Under the pieces are notes generated by a model. The model saw nothing but the letters and a program-made list of their open reading frames with translations, did not search any database and had not been told where the DNA came from. Positions 1 through 11,446 of a stretch of 64,000 nt of DNA are shown one piece after another (within the stretch, counting starts at the first letter, position 1; each line of letters starts with the position of its first letter). A program made the translations under genes and the position numbers. Origin of the DNA: Terfezia claveryi (Eukaryota; Ascomycota; Pezizomycetes; Pezizales; Pezizaceae); assembly GCA_015179025.1 (NCBI GenBank), contig WHUX01000192.1, forward strand, positions 1-64,000, read 5' to 3'.

Positions 1-124
1 TTGTGTGGGTCTGGCAGATTAACTTGCCTTACCCTTGTATCCACCGGACTTCTGCATGGCTCCTCATAGCCTCTCCATTAGGGCTGTATAGGAGTACTAA
101 GTATTTATAAAAAAAAAAAAAAAA
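1..124 (+). repeat. 3' tail fragment of a Tad1-like LINE family (copy 1)
   Basis: This segment shares an ordered series of blocks with 10737-10890 and, reverse-complemented, with 47006-47150: ggcagattaacttgcc, a tccaccgg block, ggctcctcatagcc, and a ggagtac..agtatt block before an A-run (about 109-124). At 47 kb the same tail follows LINE coding sequence, so this is read as the 3' end of a non-LTR element. Its 5' side lies outside the window. Confidence 0.6.
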
Positions 125-220
125 TTGTCCATACCTTTGTTATTGTTTCCTGTGTTGATTTTGGAGTTTGTTATATCTAGGCCTCTTACTCGGTGGAGCT
201 TCAGCCTAAAGGGAAGTTAG

Positions 221-237
221 TGTCACAACTATGTTCT
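221..237 (+). mobile_element. Left stub of a gypsy-family LTR split by Copia-1
   Basis: The 17 bases begin TGTCACAAC, as do the plus-sense starts of the other gypsy LTRs here. They end in GTTCT, the target duplication of Copia-1. The LTR resumes at 6051. Confidence 0.6.
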
Positions 238-877
238 TGTTGAAAATAATTATTTCCTTTCAATATAGTTAAGTATTTCCATACAATACATCGTTCTGTC
301 TTATGATTACTTCCACATCAAGCTGATACCCAATATGGACACTTGCTACCCGATTAAGGACTTCTGTATTATTACTTTCACATGTGTTCACATATCATTC
401 ACATGTTCCTATTACCTTTGCTTACTTTTCTAACTTAGTATCTATTATCGTTGCATGATGCTGCTTTACTACTTAAGGTTACTGCTTACTTGTCTCAGTT
501 GTCATGACTCAACGATCACATTTTCTATGACTTTCTGTTATATTCATTGATTCATATTACTGTCTCAGTTGCACACCTCTATGTATTTCTTCATTTACAT
601 GTGCATGATATACTATTCTTAGGTTATGTAACTTAGACTCTTTTACTAGACCTTTACCCTCAACTCGTACCATTATATATGAGCTTCCTACTCCTGTACC
701 TAGTTCTATACACTTCTCGATTAGACTCAATAGACCGTCTACTATCAACATAGTTCTACCATTTGCTCTCTCGCACTTCTGTTCACTCACACGCTCTGCT
801 TCATAAGCACTACTGTCTACTGCTACTACCTCCATAATTACTACCGTGATACCTCCGCTCATAGTAACCTTTCAATA
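238..877 (+). repeat. Copia-1 5' LTR
   Basis: It starts TGTTGAAAATAAT and aligns along its length with 5413-6045. The bases that follow (878-890, gattataagcccg) resemble a half-tRNA primer site of the initiator-Met anticodon type with G-to-A-like changes; compare the better-kept version at 23848. Confidence 0.9.
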
Positions 878-954
878 GATTATAAGCCCGGAATAGCTCA
901 GGACAACTCGATAACTTTCTCACATTCACATTCCCTCCCACATATATCTATACA

Positions 955-3900
955 ATGGCATCTGGTTCTGGTTCTAGTGGTAAAGGAAAGGCTGTACCTT
1001 CTATCTTTTGACCACTAAAAGACTTCAAGCCTATTCCAGTTAAACTCGACAATATCGAGTTGCTTACCGGCAAAGACAACTACGAAGACTGGGCTGATAA
1101 TGTCAAGATGATTATGAGAGGCATGAGTTGTAAGGAACTTGTTATTAAAGGACTTAAACCTACGACAGATGCGACACAAGAAGAGAAAGAACTCTTCGCA
1201 GCTATGGAAAATCAAGCTATCCTCAGACTAATACAGGTTATCAGCAAACCTATACTGAAGGTCATCACTAAGTTTGATTCACTACACGAAATCTGGACTC
1301 ATTTTAAAGACTAGTATTACCGTGATACCCCATTCTCTTTTATATATCAACTGCACACACTCTTCACCCTGGCCTCAACCTACACTCCTACTACCTCCTT
1401 CAGCGACTTCATTGAGCAATATGAGACTGAGTGGTCTCGACTTTACTCTCTCACTGGTTCTTCAGATGAATATCGCAAATCCCTCCACACTTTCCTTGAT
1501 AAGGACGAAGCCAAAAGGGATATCCTTCTCTCCTTCCTCGTTGAACATCACTCTAATATAGTCGACAATCTCTCAACTAAGTCCGACCTTACATATGCCA
1601 ATGCAAAATTATGACTTTTCTCTGTTGGTTCTGAAATCGAAAAACGGGATACTGCTCTCTCTGCCTCCTTCAAGAAGAAATCCAAGCCTCAACAGCAGCA
1701 ATTACAACAACAGAACAAGTACTCTGATATGGAATGCACCTATTACAAGAAGCATTAACTCGGTAAATACACAGGTTATATATGGCAGAAGTGCCAGAAG
1801 TTGAAAAAGTCAAATGAGGATAAGAAGAAGGATAAAAAGAAGGAAGATAAGAAGGAACAGGCACTTATCGTTGGTAGCTCTGGTAGCTCCAAGGACGAGG
1901 CTCTCAGCATCAGTAACCCATCCCGAAAAACTATCTGGAAATTCGATATAGCGTGCAGTGCTTATATGACTAATAACATAGGACACTTCGAGAACTTTTC
2001 AGAGGATAGTGGAACTGTAGAAGGAGCTGGCAATAATCTTCTCAAAGCTAAAGGAAAAGAGACAGTCCTTCTTAACTGTCTACTCCCTAATGGCTCTACT
2101 TCTACTGTTCGTCTTGTTAATGTTCAATATGTTCCTTCTCTTGGTCACTTACTATTTTCTTAGAATGCTGTTTGATCTCGTCTCTCCACCTTTTCTATAG
2201 ACTCTGGGTTTCATGTTACTAAGAAAGGCAAGGATTCTGTGTTATTTATGGTGGAATTTGTTGGAAGTCTCCCGTTTATTATTGAGTTAAATGAAAAGGC
2301 ATTGGTTTCCTCATCTCAAAAAACTATCGATCACTGGCATCTGTCATTCGGTCATCAAGCCATTACTGTCCTCAAGTATAAAGATCTCTACTCTGACGGT
2401 GATATTCTCCCAACACCCCCTAATAACTATTATTGTGAGCCATGCATACTCGCCAAATCTACTCACTCTGTCTCTAAGTCTACAATATCTCATGCCTCTA
2501 ATATTCTCGAACTTATTTACTTAGATCTTAGTGGTAAACTTCCCATACCCTCTTTTGGTGGAGCAAGCTACTTCATCAGACTTATTGATGACTACTCTCG
2601 TGCTTCTTGGGTCTACTTCCTTAAACAGAAATCCGACTCAACTAAATCAATCCAAGACTTTGTTACCTTAGTTGAAAAGCAAACATCACACCATATTAAA
2701 TGGTTTTGTATTGATAATGGTGGAGAGTATGTTAATAAAGATCTTGAACAGTTTTTTAAGTCAAAAGGTATCGTGCATGAACTAACACCCCCTTACTCTC
2801 ATGAATCTAATGGTATAGCTGAACGCTTCAACCGAACAATACAGAACATGATGAGGGCTATGTTGACGAATATGGACAAAAGATTCTGGGCTGAAGCATG
2901 CTCAACTTCGACCTATCTCTGAAATCGGTCACCTCATAGTGCTGTCAAAGGGAAGACTCCCTACAAGGTCTTTCACGGCAATAAACCTACTATCTCTCAC
3001 CTTCAACCCTTCGGTAAGGAATGTTATATACACATACTTGAGGAACGACGACCTGCAGGCAGTAAACTCCTACCATAGGCTGAGAAAGGTATATTTATTG
3101 GTTATACTAATAGCACAGCTATCTATAAGGTCCATGTACCTTCTAGAAAGCATACTTATACAACTCGAGCACAAGATGTCATTTTCGGACTGAGTACAAC
3201 TCTAGAAGGGGTACCTCCACCTACATCTAACTCGACCAATCCATCATGGTCACTAACTACGAATACTAGTTCTCTTCCTGCTTCTCTACTTGCAGTGATC
3301 CCATACACTAGCTCAGAATTCCCAAAAGAATATCTCTGGCAACAATCGTGTATACGAAATCCAAAACAAGCAGAAAAATGGTATTTTAAGGGACACCCAC
3401 TCATTCATAAAGCATGGTTCCCTGGTATGACTTTTTTCCATCCGACTAAAACAACATTAGACACAACTACTTCCTCACCACCTATTCCTTCAACATCAAC
3501 TACAACATCATCTTCTCCTCCACTAGCTCCTGGGCCTATATCCAAACCAACTCCACAAGTTCACTTACCTCCTCCACCTCAAAATTGAGATGAATATTCA
3601 CCACTTACTTCACTTCCTCAAGACCTTCGACAATCTTTACCCGATGACTATAATGATGGAAACTTCACCCGAATAGTTAGTGGAAAAATAGTTAGGCCTA
3701 CAACCATTACCAAAGCAGGTCGAGCTGTTTTTAAACCAATTAAATTCGGAACTACACAAGCTCCTATCGTACCTATAATCAGTACAAAGATACAGTTTGA
3801 TGGTCATTCTAGATTAATCAAAGACCCACTCGAAGTCTTTGATGAGGATAACGAAGAAGATAAAGTGTTGATTGCTTTAGTCTTACAACATGGTGATGAA

Positions 3901-5405
3901 CCTCGAACCTTTAAACAGCCTGTTAACTCACCTGATGAAGAAAAATGGAGAATGGCTATGAATGATGAGTTGGAAGCCATGAAGGATCAAGATGTTTGGA
4001 AAGTGGTTCCAACACTATAGGATAGGAATATTATTGGAAGCAAGTAGGTATTTAAGATTAAGCGAGATGCTAATGGAAATATCGATCGATACAAGGCTCG
4101 TCTAGTTGCTCAAAGTTTTTCTCAACAACCCGGCATAGACTTCGATGAAATCTTTTCTCCTGTTGTCCGATATGACTCTCTCTGCCTCCTTATTACTTTA
4201 TCTGCCCACTTCCAATGGGAACCTTAACAAATGGATATCAAAGCAGCCTTCCTTTACGGCTCTTTGAATGAAATTATTTACATGCAACTCCCGGAAGGCA
4301 CCCGGATTGACGGCATGTGTACTAAATGTAACCGATCCATTTATGGATTAAAGCAGTCTCCTTGTCAGTGGTATGGACGATTAACATCTTTCCTTCTGAC
4401 AATAAGTTTCTCTGCTTGTGCCTTTGACCCCCCGTCTTCGTCTATAAGTCTGGCACAATTATACTTGCCCTTTATGTCGACGACATTACTTTATTCGGAT
4501 ATAAAGACTCAGCCATTATGAAGTCTACCAAACAGTCACTCAAACGAGAGTTTAAGTTAACTGATATGGGTAACTTACATTATCTTCTAGGAATTCGAAT
4601 TGAGTACTTTAAGCACAGTATCACACTATCACAATCCTCCTACATCGACAAGATCCTCGAACGTTTGGGTATGATGACTGCAACCCATCACTCTTCCTCT
4701 TGACTCGAACTATACTCTTCGACAATGCATAGATGAGGATGAGGTTACCAACATCTTCCTCTATCAACAAATCGTTGATCACTCATGTATGCAGTTATTG
4801 GACATGTCTGACCTGTCTTACTCTATAACTCTTCTTCACAATTCTCTCATAAACTATCAAAGATCACCTTGGAGCAGTTAAATGAGTCCTATGCTATCTT
4901 AAGGGTACTTGCAATCTTACGCTGACCTAAAACTCGGACAACCTCTTTCACTCGAAGATTCACTGATTCAGATTTGCTGGATGTCGTGACACTCGATGGT
5001 CGACCTCAGGATATATCTTCAGCTTACCTCTTGTACTATCTGCTGGAGATCACAAAAACAAAAATACGTGACAACCTCTACTACCGAAGCAGAATACATT
5101 GCTGGTTCTACTGCTGCTAAACAACAAATTTGGCTTCAGAATGCATTAAGTGAGCTTTCTATCAAAGATATTCCTTCTGCCCTCTTTTGTACAATAACGG
5201 TTCTATCGACCTGTCTCATAATCCTCGAATCTCTAATAAGTCAAACATATTGACGTTGCTTACCACTTCGTCTGCGAACTCGTTAACTCTGGCACTATCA
5301 CGCTGTTACACATTCCTGGTGAACACAATCAGTAGACATATTCACAAAGGCCTTTCCTAGTCCACGGTTCTCCTATCTCAAAGTATTAATCATGGATAAC
5401 AAGTG
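955..5405 (+). pseudogene. Copia-1 gag-pol polyprotein, degraded
   Basis: The reading frame starts at ATG 955, meets a stop at 1009-1011, and continues through a Gag segment (LTGKDNYEDW, 1060-1314). A degraded protease (around 1940-2000), integrase (about 2330-3190: HWHLSFGH, CEPC, FCIDNGGEY and ESNGIAERF around the catalytic D and E), RT (about 3940-4700, MDIKAAFLYGSL at 4231, intact YVDD at 4473-4484) and RNase H (about 4990-5160, STTEAEYIAG) follow. The order protease-integrase-RT-RNase H is diagnostic of Ty1/copia. Several in-frame stops and frameshifts separate these pieces, so no polyprotein can be made. The C-terminus runs to a stop at 5403-5405, just before the purine tract and 3' LTR. 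Confidence 0.9.
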
Positions 5406-5412
5406 AGAAGGG

Positions 5413-6045
5413 TGTTGAAAATAATATTTCTTTCGATATAGTTAAGTATTTCATACAATACATCTTTCTTTCTTACGATTACTTCCACATCAAGCTGATA
5501 CCCAATATGGACACTTGCTACCCAATTAAGGACTTCTGTATTATTTCTTTCATATGTTCACATGTTGTTCACATGTTCTATTACTTTGCTTACTTTCCTA
5601 ACTTAGTATCTATTATCGTTACATTATGCTGCTTTACTACTTAAGGTTACTGCTTACTTGTCTCAGTTGTCATGACTCAACGATCACATCTTCTATGACT
5701 TTCTGTTATATTCATTGACTCATATTACTGTCTCAGTCACACACCTCTATGTATTTCTTCATTTACATATGCACAATATACTATTCTTAGGTTATGTAAC
5801 TTAGACTCTTTTATTAAACCTTTACCCTCAACTCATACCATTATATACGAGCTTCCTACTCCTGTATCTAGTTCTATACACTTCTTGATTAGACTCAATA
5901 GACCATCTACTATCGACATAGTTCTACCATTTGCTCTCTCGCACTTCTGTTCGCTCACACGCTCTACTTCATAAGCACTACTATCCACCGCTACTACCTC
6001 CGTAATTACTACTATGATACCTCCACTCATAGTAACCTTTCAATA
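5413..6045 (+). repeat. Copia-1 3' LTR
   Basis: It matches 238-877 with scattered, mostly transition-type differences and small indels. It ends ...TTTCAATA and is followed at once by GTTCT, the target duplication. Confidence 0.9.
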
Positions 6046-6050
6046 GTTCT

Positions 6051-6561
6051 TAGTCATATTTTAACACTCAAATAGGCTTGTTTGAGTATTATTGATAGGT
6101 GATTATTATTTTGGCTTCTGAGATTAGAGTCTCAGGAAGCTTATTCCCTCTACAGCCTTGGCTTGAAATCATATATATATATCTTCATTTTTCCATCCTC
6201 TTGTTGGATCCCCATCTAACATCTTATATATCTAATACAGGACCTTGCTTCCCCTATACTAGTGTACTTTCTTTGTACACCCCTCTTGTACTATAAACAA
6301 CTCCACAATAACAGCTACCTTCTTCCGATATATGCAGCAACTGCTTCCACATATCTCTTGCCTCTTGCCCTTGTCCCTCATTCTAGCCTTCCCTTAGTCA
6401 TATTCATAGTGTTCCTATGTGTGTTTTACCCTAGCTCTGCCCTTACCTTGCCCCTAGACTTTCCCCAGATTATACATATAGTGCTCCTATATGTACAATT
6501 CCCCCTTACTACTGCCTTAGCATACTCCTTAGTCGCCTTGTCTCCTAGAGCCTACGTTACA
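6051..6561 (+). mobile_element. Right part of an old gypsy-family LTR (probable solo LTR)
   Basis: Joined to 221-237 across Copia-1 this gives an LTR of about 528 bp, TGTCACAAC...CGTTACA. It aligns in order with the D LTR (59740-60257): an aggaagcttattcc block, a tatatatat box (about 6172), a catctaacatcttatatatctaatacagg block and a cttgtct..agagcc.acgttaca end. It also shares ttaacactcaaataggcttgt with the reverse complement of the C LTR (48864-49568). No gag or pol flanks it, so it is read as a solo LTR. Candidate duplications GTTAG (216-220) and GTCTG (6562-6566) match only partly. Confidence 0.7.
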
Positions 6562-7748
6562 GTCTGATGTACTTGATGCAAATAACGTAGTTACTGATGA
6601 GTTATAATAGGGGTTGTTGAGCTTGTGGAATTGCAGGAGGCTGTAGAACTTATTACTTTTTATTTTTGTAACTATTTCTACTAATGAAGTCGAAGGTTGG
6701 TAGTTAATGATTGAGGGCTTACAATACCTCCCTTTTAACCACATTAGACTATTTGCCTCACATTAACTATATTTTGTGCTATTTCTTGTAAAAGCTCATG
6801 ATTTAGTAGAAATCTAGTATTTGCCATTAACTCTGCATACTCTGTATTGCCTTTTCTTCTTTAACATTGAATAACTGTTTGTCTCTAGTAGCTGTAGTAT
6901 AGTCTGTAGTGGTCCCTATAAGTTATTGACTCAGTATACATATGTTTACTCCATATATAGCTGCAAATTAGGGAGTGGGTATATCTGGCTCCTGTCAAGC
7001 ATACTGTATTACTTGCTGTAACTTCTCCTTATAATGAATCTTGCCCATGTTACTTACAAGGTATGTTTGTGATACTTCTGGTTCTTACAGTTCAATTGGT
7101 ATAGCTAGATAGATATATTATTTGCTGGGGGGCATGGAGGCCCTATTCATTATTACGGAGAGGTTGGTTGATAAGGATGTTTTGACCCCAGTCAACCTAT
7201 AGTGCTCGGTTATCCTTAGGTAGCTAATAGTATGCAATATCGGTCTATATATTTGACTAGCTATATATGTGCTATGTAAGTGTAGTCTAAAGATCTAATG
7301 TATACTAGTATGACATGACCTGTAGTAATTAGAGGTAGTAATGAAGGTATGTTTTTCATGTGCAAATAATTGAAAACATGCTCTCCTATATCTGATGTTC
7401 ATCTTTGTTACTCACCTTTTAAGAAATTAAACCTGTAGATGCTTTTTATTTACCATGGCGAGGTGTATTACAGTAGTCCCCTTACGCGGTCCCATTAGGA
7501 GGTTGAATTGTTTACAGCGTGATGTAGCAAATTACCTGAAATCATTGTTCAAAATTATTTTAATGAAAATTTCCTAATTATACTAGAGGACCAAAACAAG
7601 TGCAGTACATTTCCGACTTGTGTACACTCCCAAGACTATGCATACCTATGCTATCAGACATGCTCAACATATTCTGACTATAATAAAGATTTCACATTTT
7701 GAGAATGATATTGGCATGAAAGTCCTTCATCATATACTTCGAGCATTA
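6562..7748. other. AT-rich non-coding stretch
   Basis: No reading frame longer than about 70 codons resembles a protein, and no repeat partner for this stretch was recognised in the window. It may be decayed transposon sequence. Confidence 0.4.
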
Positions 7749-8676
7749 CCGTATTAATTCATTACTAAGAAAGTACCACTCGGCAGGACAGTATTAGTGT
7801 ATAAGACAGGCGTAAAACAGCCTAATTTTGGCCGAGATATCCGAATCGTGTTTAAGACAGCAAATTTTTCTTATAGGACAGTAGTATAGGAATGTCAACG
7901 TTGACTGTCGCTGCCAGGATCTTTCACTCATCACCATCACTTGTTACACTGCCAATTCCGCAGGCACCTCGTCCTAGACTCAGTGCGCAAACCACCAGTC
8001 AAAAACCTCGCGCAACCTCAGTATTGAAACTGTAGAACTCTAGCAGGCGGACAGCGATTTGATGAGGAGGAAGCGGATGGGAGTGACAATGAGCAGGGAG
8101 ATTACATTACTGAAGAAGAGGACATGCAATATGCTACAATTACGCTTGGAGAGGAGGTGGGGTGGATGGCGTAGTTGGAAGCCATCTTGGTGCATGCTCT
8201 TGTGTGCGTAGGTTCGAATCCTGCCCCTGCCAAAGGTTTTTCTAACAGCCAAGGAACAGGGGTTTGTCCTAAAGAGGTTTCCCCCTGTTGGCTTAGTCAC
8301 AGAGACTCTACGGAGTTAAGTCTTGGCAAAGTCCCAAATGGCCTTGGTAGTGGTGGATTGGGGGTTAGGGTGGCCAAGTTGTTCCGTTGGCAAGTGTGGA
8401 GGCAGACCAAGTCTTCTAAAGATGCGGTAAACGGGGCCGTCTCATAGCCTAAGGCTCCATAGACGTACAGACTTCAAAAAAAAAAAAAAAAAAAACGCTT
8501 GGAGAGGAGATCGTGTAAAAAGATATCAATTATGCCACTGTCGTCTTTTTTGGAGTTTCTTTTATAAGAAAGTCTCTCGTGTTTAAGCTAGTATCGCATA
8601 TAAGACAGTAAATTCAAGGCCTCTCCGACCGCCCGTTTGCGAATAAGACAGCATTCTTAGTTGCGAATTAATACGG
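7749..8676. mobile_element. TA-flanked DNA-transposon relic (interrupted by a SINE)
   Basis: The ends are inverted repeats: CCGTATTAATTC...ACTAAGAA at 7749 and its reverse complement ending at 8676, flanked by TA on both sides (7747-7748 and 8677-8678). A subterminal motif TATAAGACAG/CTGTCTTAT recurs near both ends. Removing the SINE and one duplication leaves about 575 bp. The interior holds an acidic open segment (about 8040-8156, continuing after the SINE at 8510) like the acidic C-terminal tails of pogo-type transposases, but no catalytic domain. It is read as an internally deleted Tc1/pogo-type element. Confidence 0.6.
8142..8509 (+). mobile_element. tRNA-derived SINE with 15-bp target duplication
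   Basis: The SINE body spans 8157-8494 between two perfect copies of ACGCTTGGAGAGGAG (8142-8156 and 8495-8509). Its head resembles a tRNA gene: a box A-like ggcgtagttggaagcc (about 8168) and a canonical box B ggttcgaatcc (8211-8221), the internal RNA polymerase III promoter. A tRNA-unrelated body of about 240 bp follows and the element ends in acttc plus a run of about 20 A. The long A-tail and exact duplication point to a recent, LINE-mobilised insertion. Part of a related copy lies at 23473-23608 plus 28457-28515. Confidence 0.9.
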
Positions 8677-8712
8677 TATTAGGATTGGGTACTTGTAACG
8701 AGGCTGTAGCTT

Positions 8713-9120
8713 ATGAGCACTTCCAAAGAGCGGGCGCTGGCTATGTGCTATGGCTATGACATAGAGCAAGAGGTTCCAAAGAGGAACGTATTGTATAGAG
8801 CTCGGCTAAGATACAACAGGTTGCGTAAAGAGAGGAAGTATATGAGAGTGAGATTCGGGGATCCTTTTATAGGAATCCTATCCCAAGGTCTGAGTTCTTA
8901 TGATCGCACGCGTAGGGGTCTTACGGCATGTTTAACCTCTGCAGCAGTGCCGTCATTCCATACAATTCATGTGAATAACTCTAAGTGCTTGGTTGACAAT
9001 ACTATACAAAGGACTGAACCTGAATTCAATCCAATCCTCACCTATAGTTCGTACTATAAATATCCGCTACCTAAACTCTCAGATTTCAATTATGCAGCTT
9101 CCGCGGTTTCATGGTACTAA
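8713..9120 (+). CDS. Small hypothetical ORF (135 codons), doubtful
   Basis: An uninterrupted ATG-to-stop frame encodes a basic, tyrosine-rich product (many R/K/Y in residues 20-50). No domain is recognised, and no intron signals or neighbours support it. It lies between transposon relics, so a chance frame or a decayed transposon protein is equally possible. Confidence 0.25.
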   Translation: MSTSKERALAMCYGYDIEQEVPKRNVLYRARLRYNRLRKERKYMRVRFGDPFIGILSQGLSSYDRTRRGLTACLTSAAVPSFHTIHVNNSKCLVDNTIQRTEPEFNPILTYSSYYKYPLPKLSDFNYAASAVSWY

Positions 9121-9335
9121 TTATCCGGTAGTCTGGTTTCAATTATATCGCTGGACAAGAGTCCGGCGGCCATTTTTGTATGTGGATTTATAATTTTGTC
9201 CCGCCAAAGAGCCCAACAGCCCAACAGCCCAACGTCCATGGTCGGCGCCTCTTTCGTACTGTTTATTTAGAGTTGCGATAAACGCGTGCTAATCAACTAT
9301 TACATAACTCAATACATGAATAAACCGCATACTAA

Positions 9336-9860
9336 GTAGATATAAGCATATATTGGTTTCAAGCATACCTTCACTGGTCCATAGAAAATAAGCATATTTT
9401 TTGCGTAGTCACTGTAGAGATGCACTAAACCACAAATAGAGGCTTATCGATAAGAAACGAACCCGTTTTGGCAATGGAATCACTACTGGGTGAATAATGG
9501 CTCCTTCCTCAAATCTTTCTTGACAAGCTATCAGGACATATGGGGAAGAAAATCCTAAGACTACTTGGCGCCACATCAGATGCTGGTTTGAATCGGAGAA
9601 ACCCTTACGCCATCACATATCAGTAAAATTCTCAATCGGAAAAGACCTCGTGGACCTTCCAGTACAAGTGGAAAAGCTGATTCTAAGCAATTAAAGCCGG
9701 CAAGCATGCAAAATTGGATGAAGCATTATTTTATTGACTCGGGCCTTTTGGAGATAGGTTTGAGTCACAGCTGCCCTTCAAAGTGTTTTCATTTGTACAG
9801 AGTGCTCGATACAAGCAGACCAGGGGAAACATGCTTGTAACCAATACATTCTTGTATATA
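9336..9860. repeat. MITE-like remnants related to the 45.8-46.5 kb element
   Basis: Bases 9336-9470 (agatataagcatatattgg, caagcatacc, aataagcatattttt, cttatcgataagaaa) match the reverse complement of the right end of the MITE at 45813-46531. Bases about 9795-9850 (tacagagtgctcg, acaagca, atgcttgtaaccaatac) match its left end. Whether these are one rearranged copy or two fragments is not clear, and terminal duplications were not found. Confidence 0.5.
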
Positions 9861-10465
9861 GATAAAATGGGTAACATGGAATAACACTAGCAGGGGTAGG
9901 ATATTTCCGGTTCTGCACTGGCTGCTGTACCACCAATCACTTGGCCAAGGGGGGCACACCCTCGTGGACCGTACATCTGAGATTCGCTGGGCTACATAGT
10001 TACCTACAGTATTAACTTGACCTCAATGGGCTTTGTCAATATGTACAGTACTTCCAATACAGTACAAGGGACGGGCCGACCCGCCTGATCGTCACTTCAT
10101 TGCGCAAGTCAAGTACGATTTTCTCCACCACAGTAAACTTTTCTGAATGCCGTTAAATTCCGCTAAATTATAAATTGCGGAGATTTAAAGCCCTTGTTGT
10201 GCTGATGGCAATGTTAAGCATGGAAAATTAGCTACGTGTACATTGTTGTAATCAGCATCTAAATCGATTGCTCCCTCCCAGATTTATTTATCAGCCCGCA
10301 TATGTAAGCCAACCTCCATAGCTATCTTTACATCTAGTTTTGCAACCGTATCGAATTCACTACAACACGTGGCCAATGCAGCATGGGTGATTGATGCTTC
10401 AAATGGATGGTGTTCGAGTTTATATTGATGCATGCATCATATGATTTTTGGAGGAAAGAGCCCTC

Positions 10466-10890
10466 CTCTTGGGTACCAAGAGCACATGGGACGAGTTGTA
10501 CATGCCTGAGTGGAGGAAGAAAGGGGAGGAGGCCTTTTTTGGATACCTGAACAGCGAGCTAGCCTAACATCTTCGTGGATCATCCGACAACAATCACGGA
10601 TTTGGTGTTTTGATTTCACGAGTTTCCTTAGTTCACCACTTCCTTCCTCATTCTCTCTCAGGGTCGGGCTCCAGACAAGGCCAATCGGGGTCATCTGGCA
10701 TAGGCCGGTTAATGACAGCATGGGAGGTCCCCGACCACATTTGTCAATCTATTTGTATCTAGTGCGCACCTGGCAGATTAACTTACCTTGTCCTGAATCC
10801 ACCCGGGGTTCTGGGTGGCTCATCATGGTCCCCCAACGAGACCGCATATGAGTACCGGTACTGAGTTTTTTTGAAAGGGAAAAAAAAGTT
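10466..10890 (+). mobile_element. 5'-truncated LINE 3' end (copy 2)
   Basis: It starts within coding sequence: the frame near 10468-10566 gives LGTKSTWDELYMPEWRKKGEEAF before a stop, closely similar to LGEKSSWEELDRPEWRKEGEE encoded on the minus strand near 47.6 kb. The 3' untranslated part follows (ggttaatgacagcatggg, ggcagattaacttacc, tccaccc, ggctcatcatgg, gagtac), ending in a T/A-rich tail near 10890. It is a typical 5'-truncated non-LTR insertion. Confidence 0.75.
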
Positions 10891-11001
10891 TGCATCAATC
10901 ACATGTTCGTTGTGCAAGAAAAACTCCAAGGGACGATTATCGGCAGTGCGATTGGAAACTTACTCTATGCGTATGCATACATGTGCAACGCAACGGAGCA
11001 T

Positions 11002-11322
11002 CTAAAACCTGGCGATAATACCAAATACATACTTCTTGAATGTTAACTGGCCTTGAGAAGAGGAGCCTGTGCTCAGGTAATTCCCTCGTGATTTCTCAAA
11101 GAGATTAATTGCCGATCGAAGAAGTGAATGATGGATTAAGTTAGCAAAGTTTATGGTGTGCGAAGCCCAGTATATTACTAATCCAATTGCCGAATACCTT
11201 CCCCATATGAAATTTACTACGATGGGTTTTGGAATCCAATCATTGGAACACACATTTAGTTGCAATTTCCTTACTGAAGCTTGACGTTGGTCCTCAGGTG
11301 TATATCCACCGATCTTAAGCAT
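11002..11322 (-). CDS. Hypothetical ORF (106 codons), doubtful
   Basis: An open frame encodes a mildly hydrophobic product with no recognised domain. No neighbouring exon or splice signal was found to extend it. It could be an exon fragment or chance. Confidence 0.15.
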   Translation of the reverse strand: MLKIGGYTPEDQRQASVRKLQLNVCSNDWIPKPIVVNFIWGRYSAIGLVIYWASHTINFANLIHHSLLRSAINLFEKSRGNYLSTGSSSQGQLTFKKYVFGIIARF

Positions 11323-11446
11323 ATGGGCTACACCTGCTTCTTTTTTTTGTTTGAATTTTGAAACCCTTAGGGAGCTAACTACAGCCCAGCTATCACATAT
11401 TATTAGTCAAGTTGACATAAAATAAAGAAGCACTTGTGATCATCGA

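Larger units (their letters stand above)
238..6045 (+). mobile_element. Copia-1: full-length but inactivated Ty1/copia retrotransposon
   Basis: A 5.8-kb element is bounded by two similar LTRs (238-877 and 5413-6045) and flanked by the perfect 5-bp duplication GTTCT (233-237 and 6046-6050). LTR ends are TGTTGA...TCAATA. A purine-rich tract (about 5405-5412) precedes the 3' LTR. The interior has gag, protease, integrase, RT and RNase H in copia order on the plus strand, with many stops and frameshifts. It landed inside an older gypsy LTR (221-237 plus 6051-6561), so it is younger than that LTR. Confidence 0.93.

Noticed and set aside
885..902. gcccggaatagctcagg as the 5' end of a tRNA
   Set aside because: It lies directly after a copia LTR where the half-tRNA primer site is expected, and no further tRNA structure follows.
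6562..6566. GTCTG as the target duplication of the old gypsy LTR (with GTTAG at 216-220)
   Set aside because: Only three of five bases agree, too weak to call a duplication.
8157..8230. A true tRNA gene
   Set aside because: Box A and box B are present, but no cloverleaf with a paired acceptor stem is evident, and the sequence continues into a SINE body with an A-tail and TSD.
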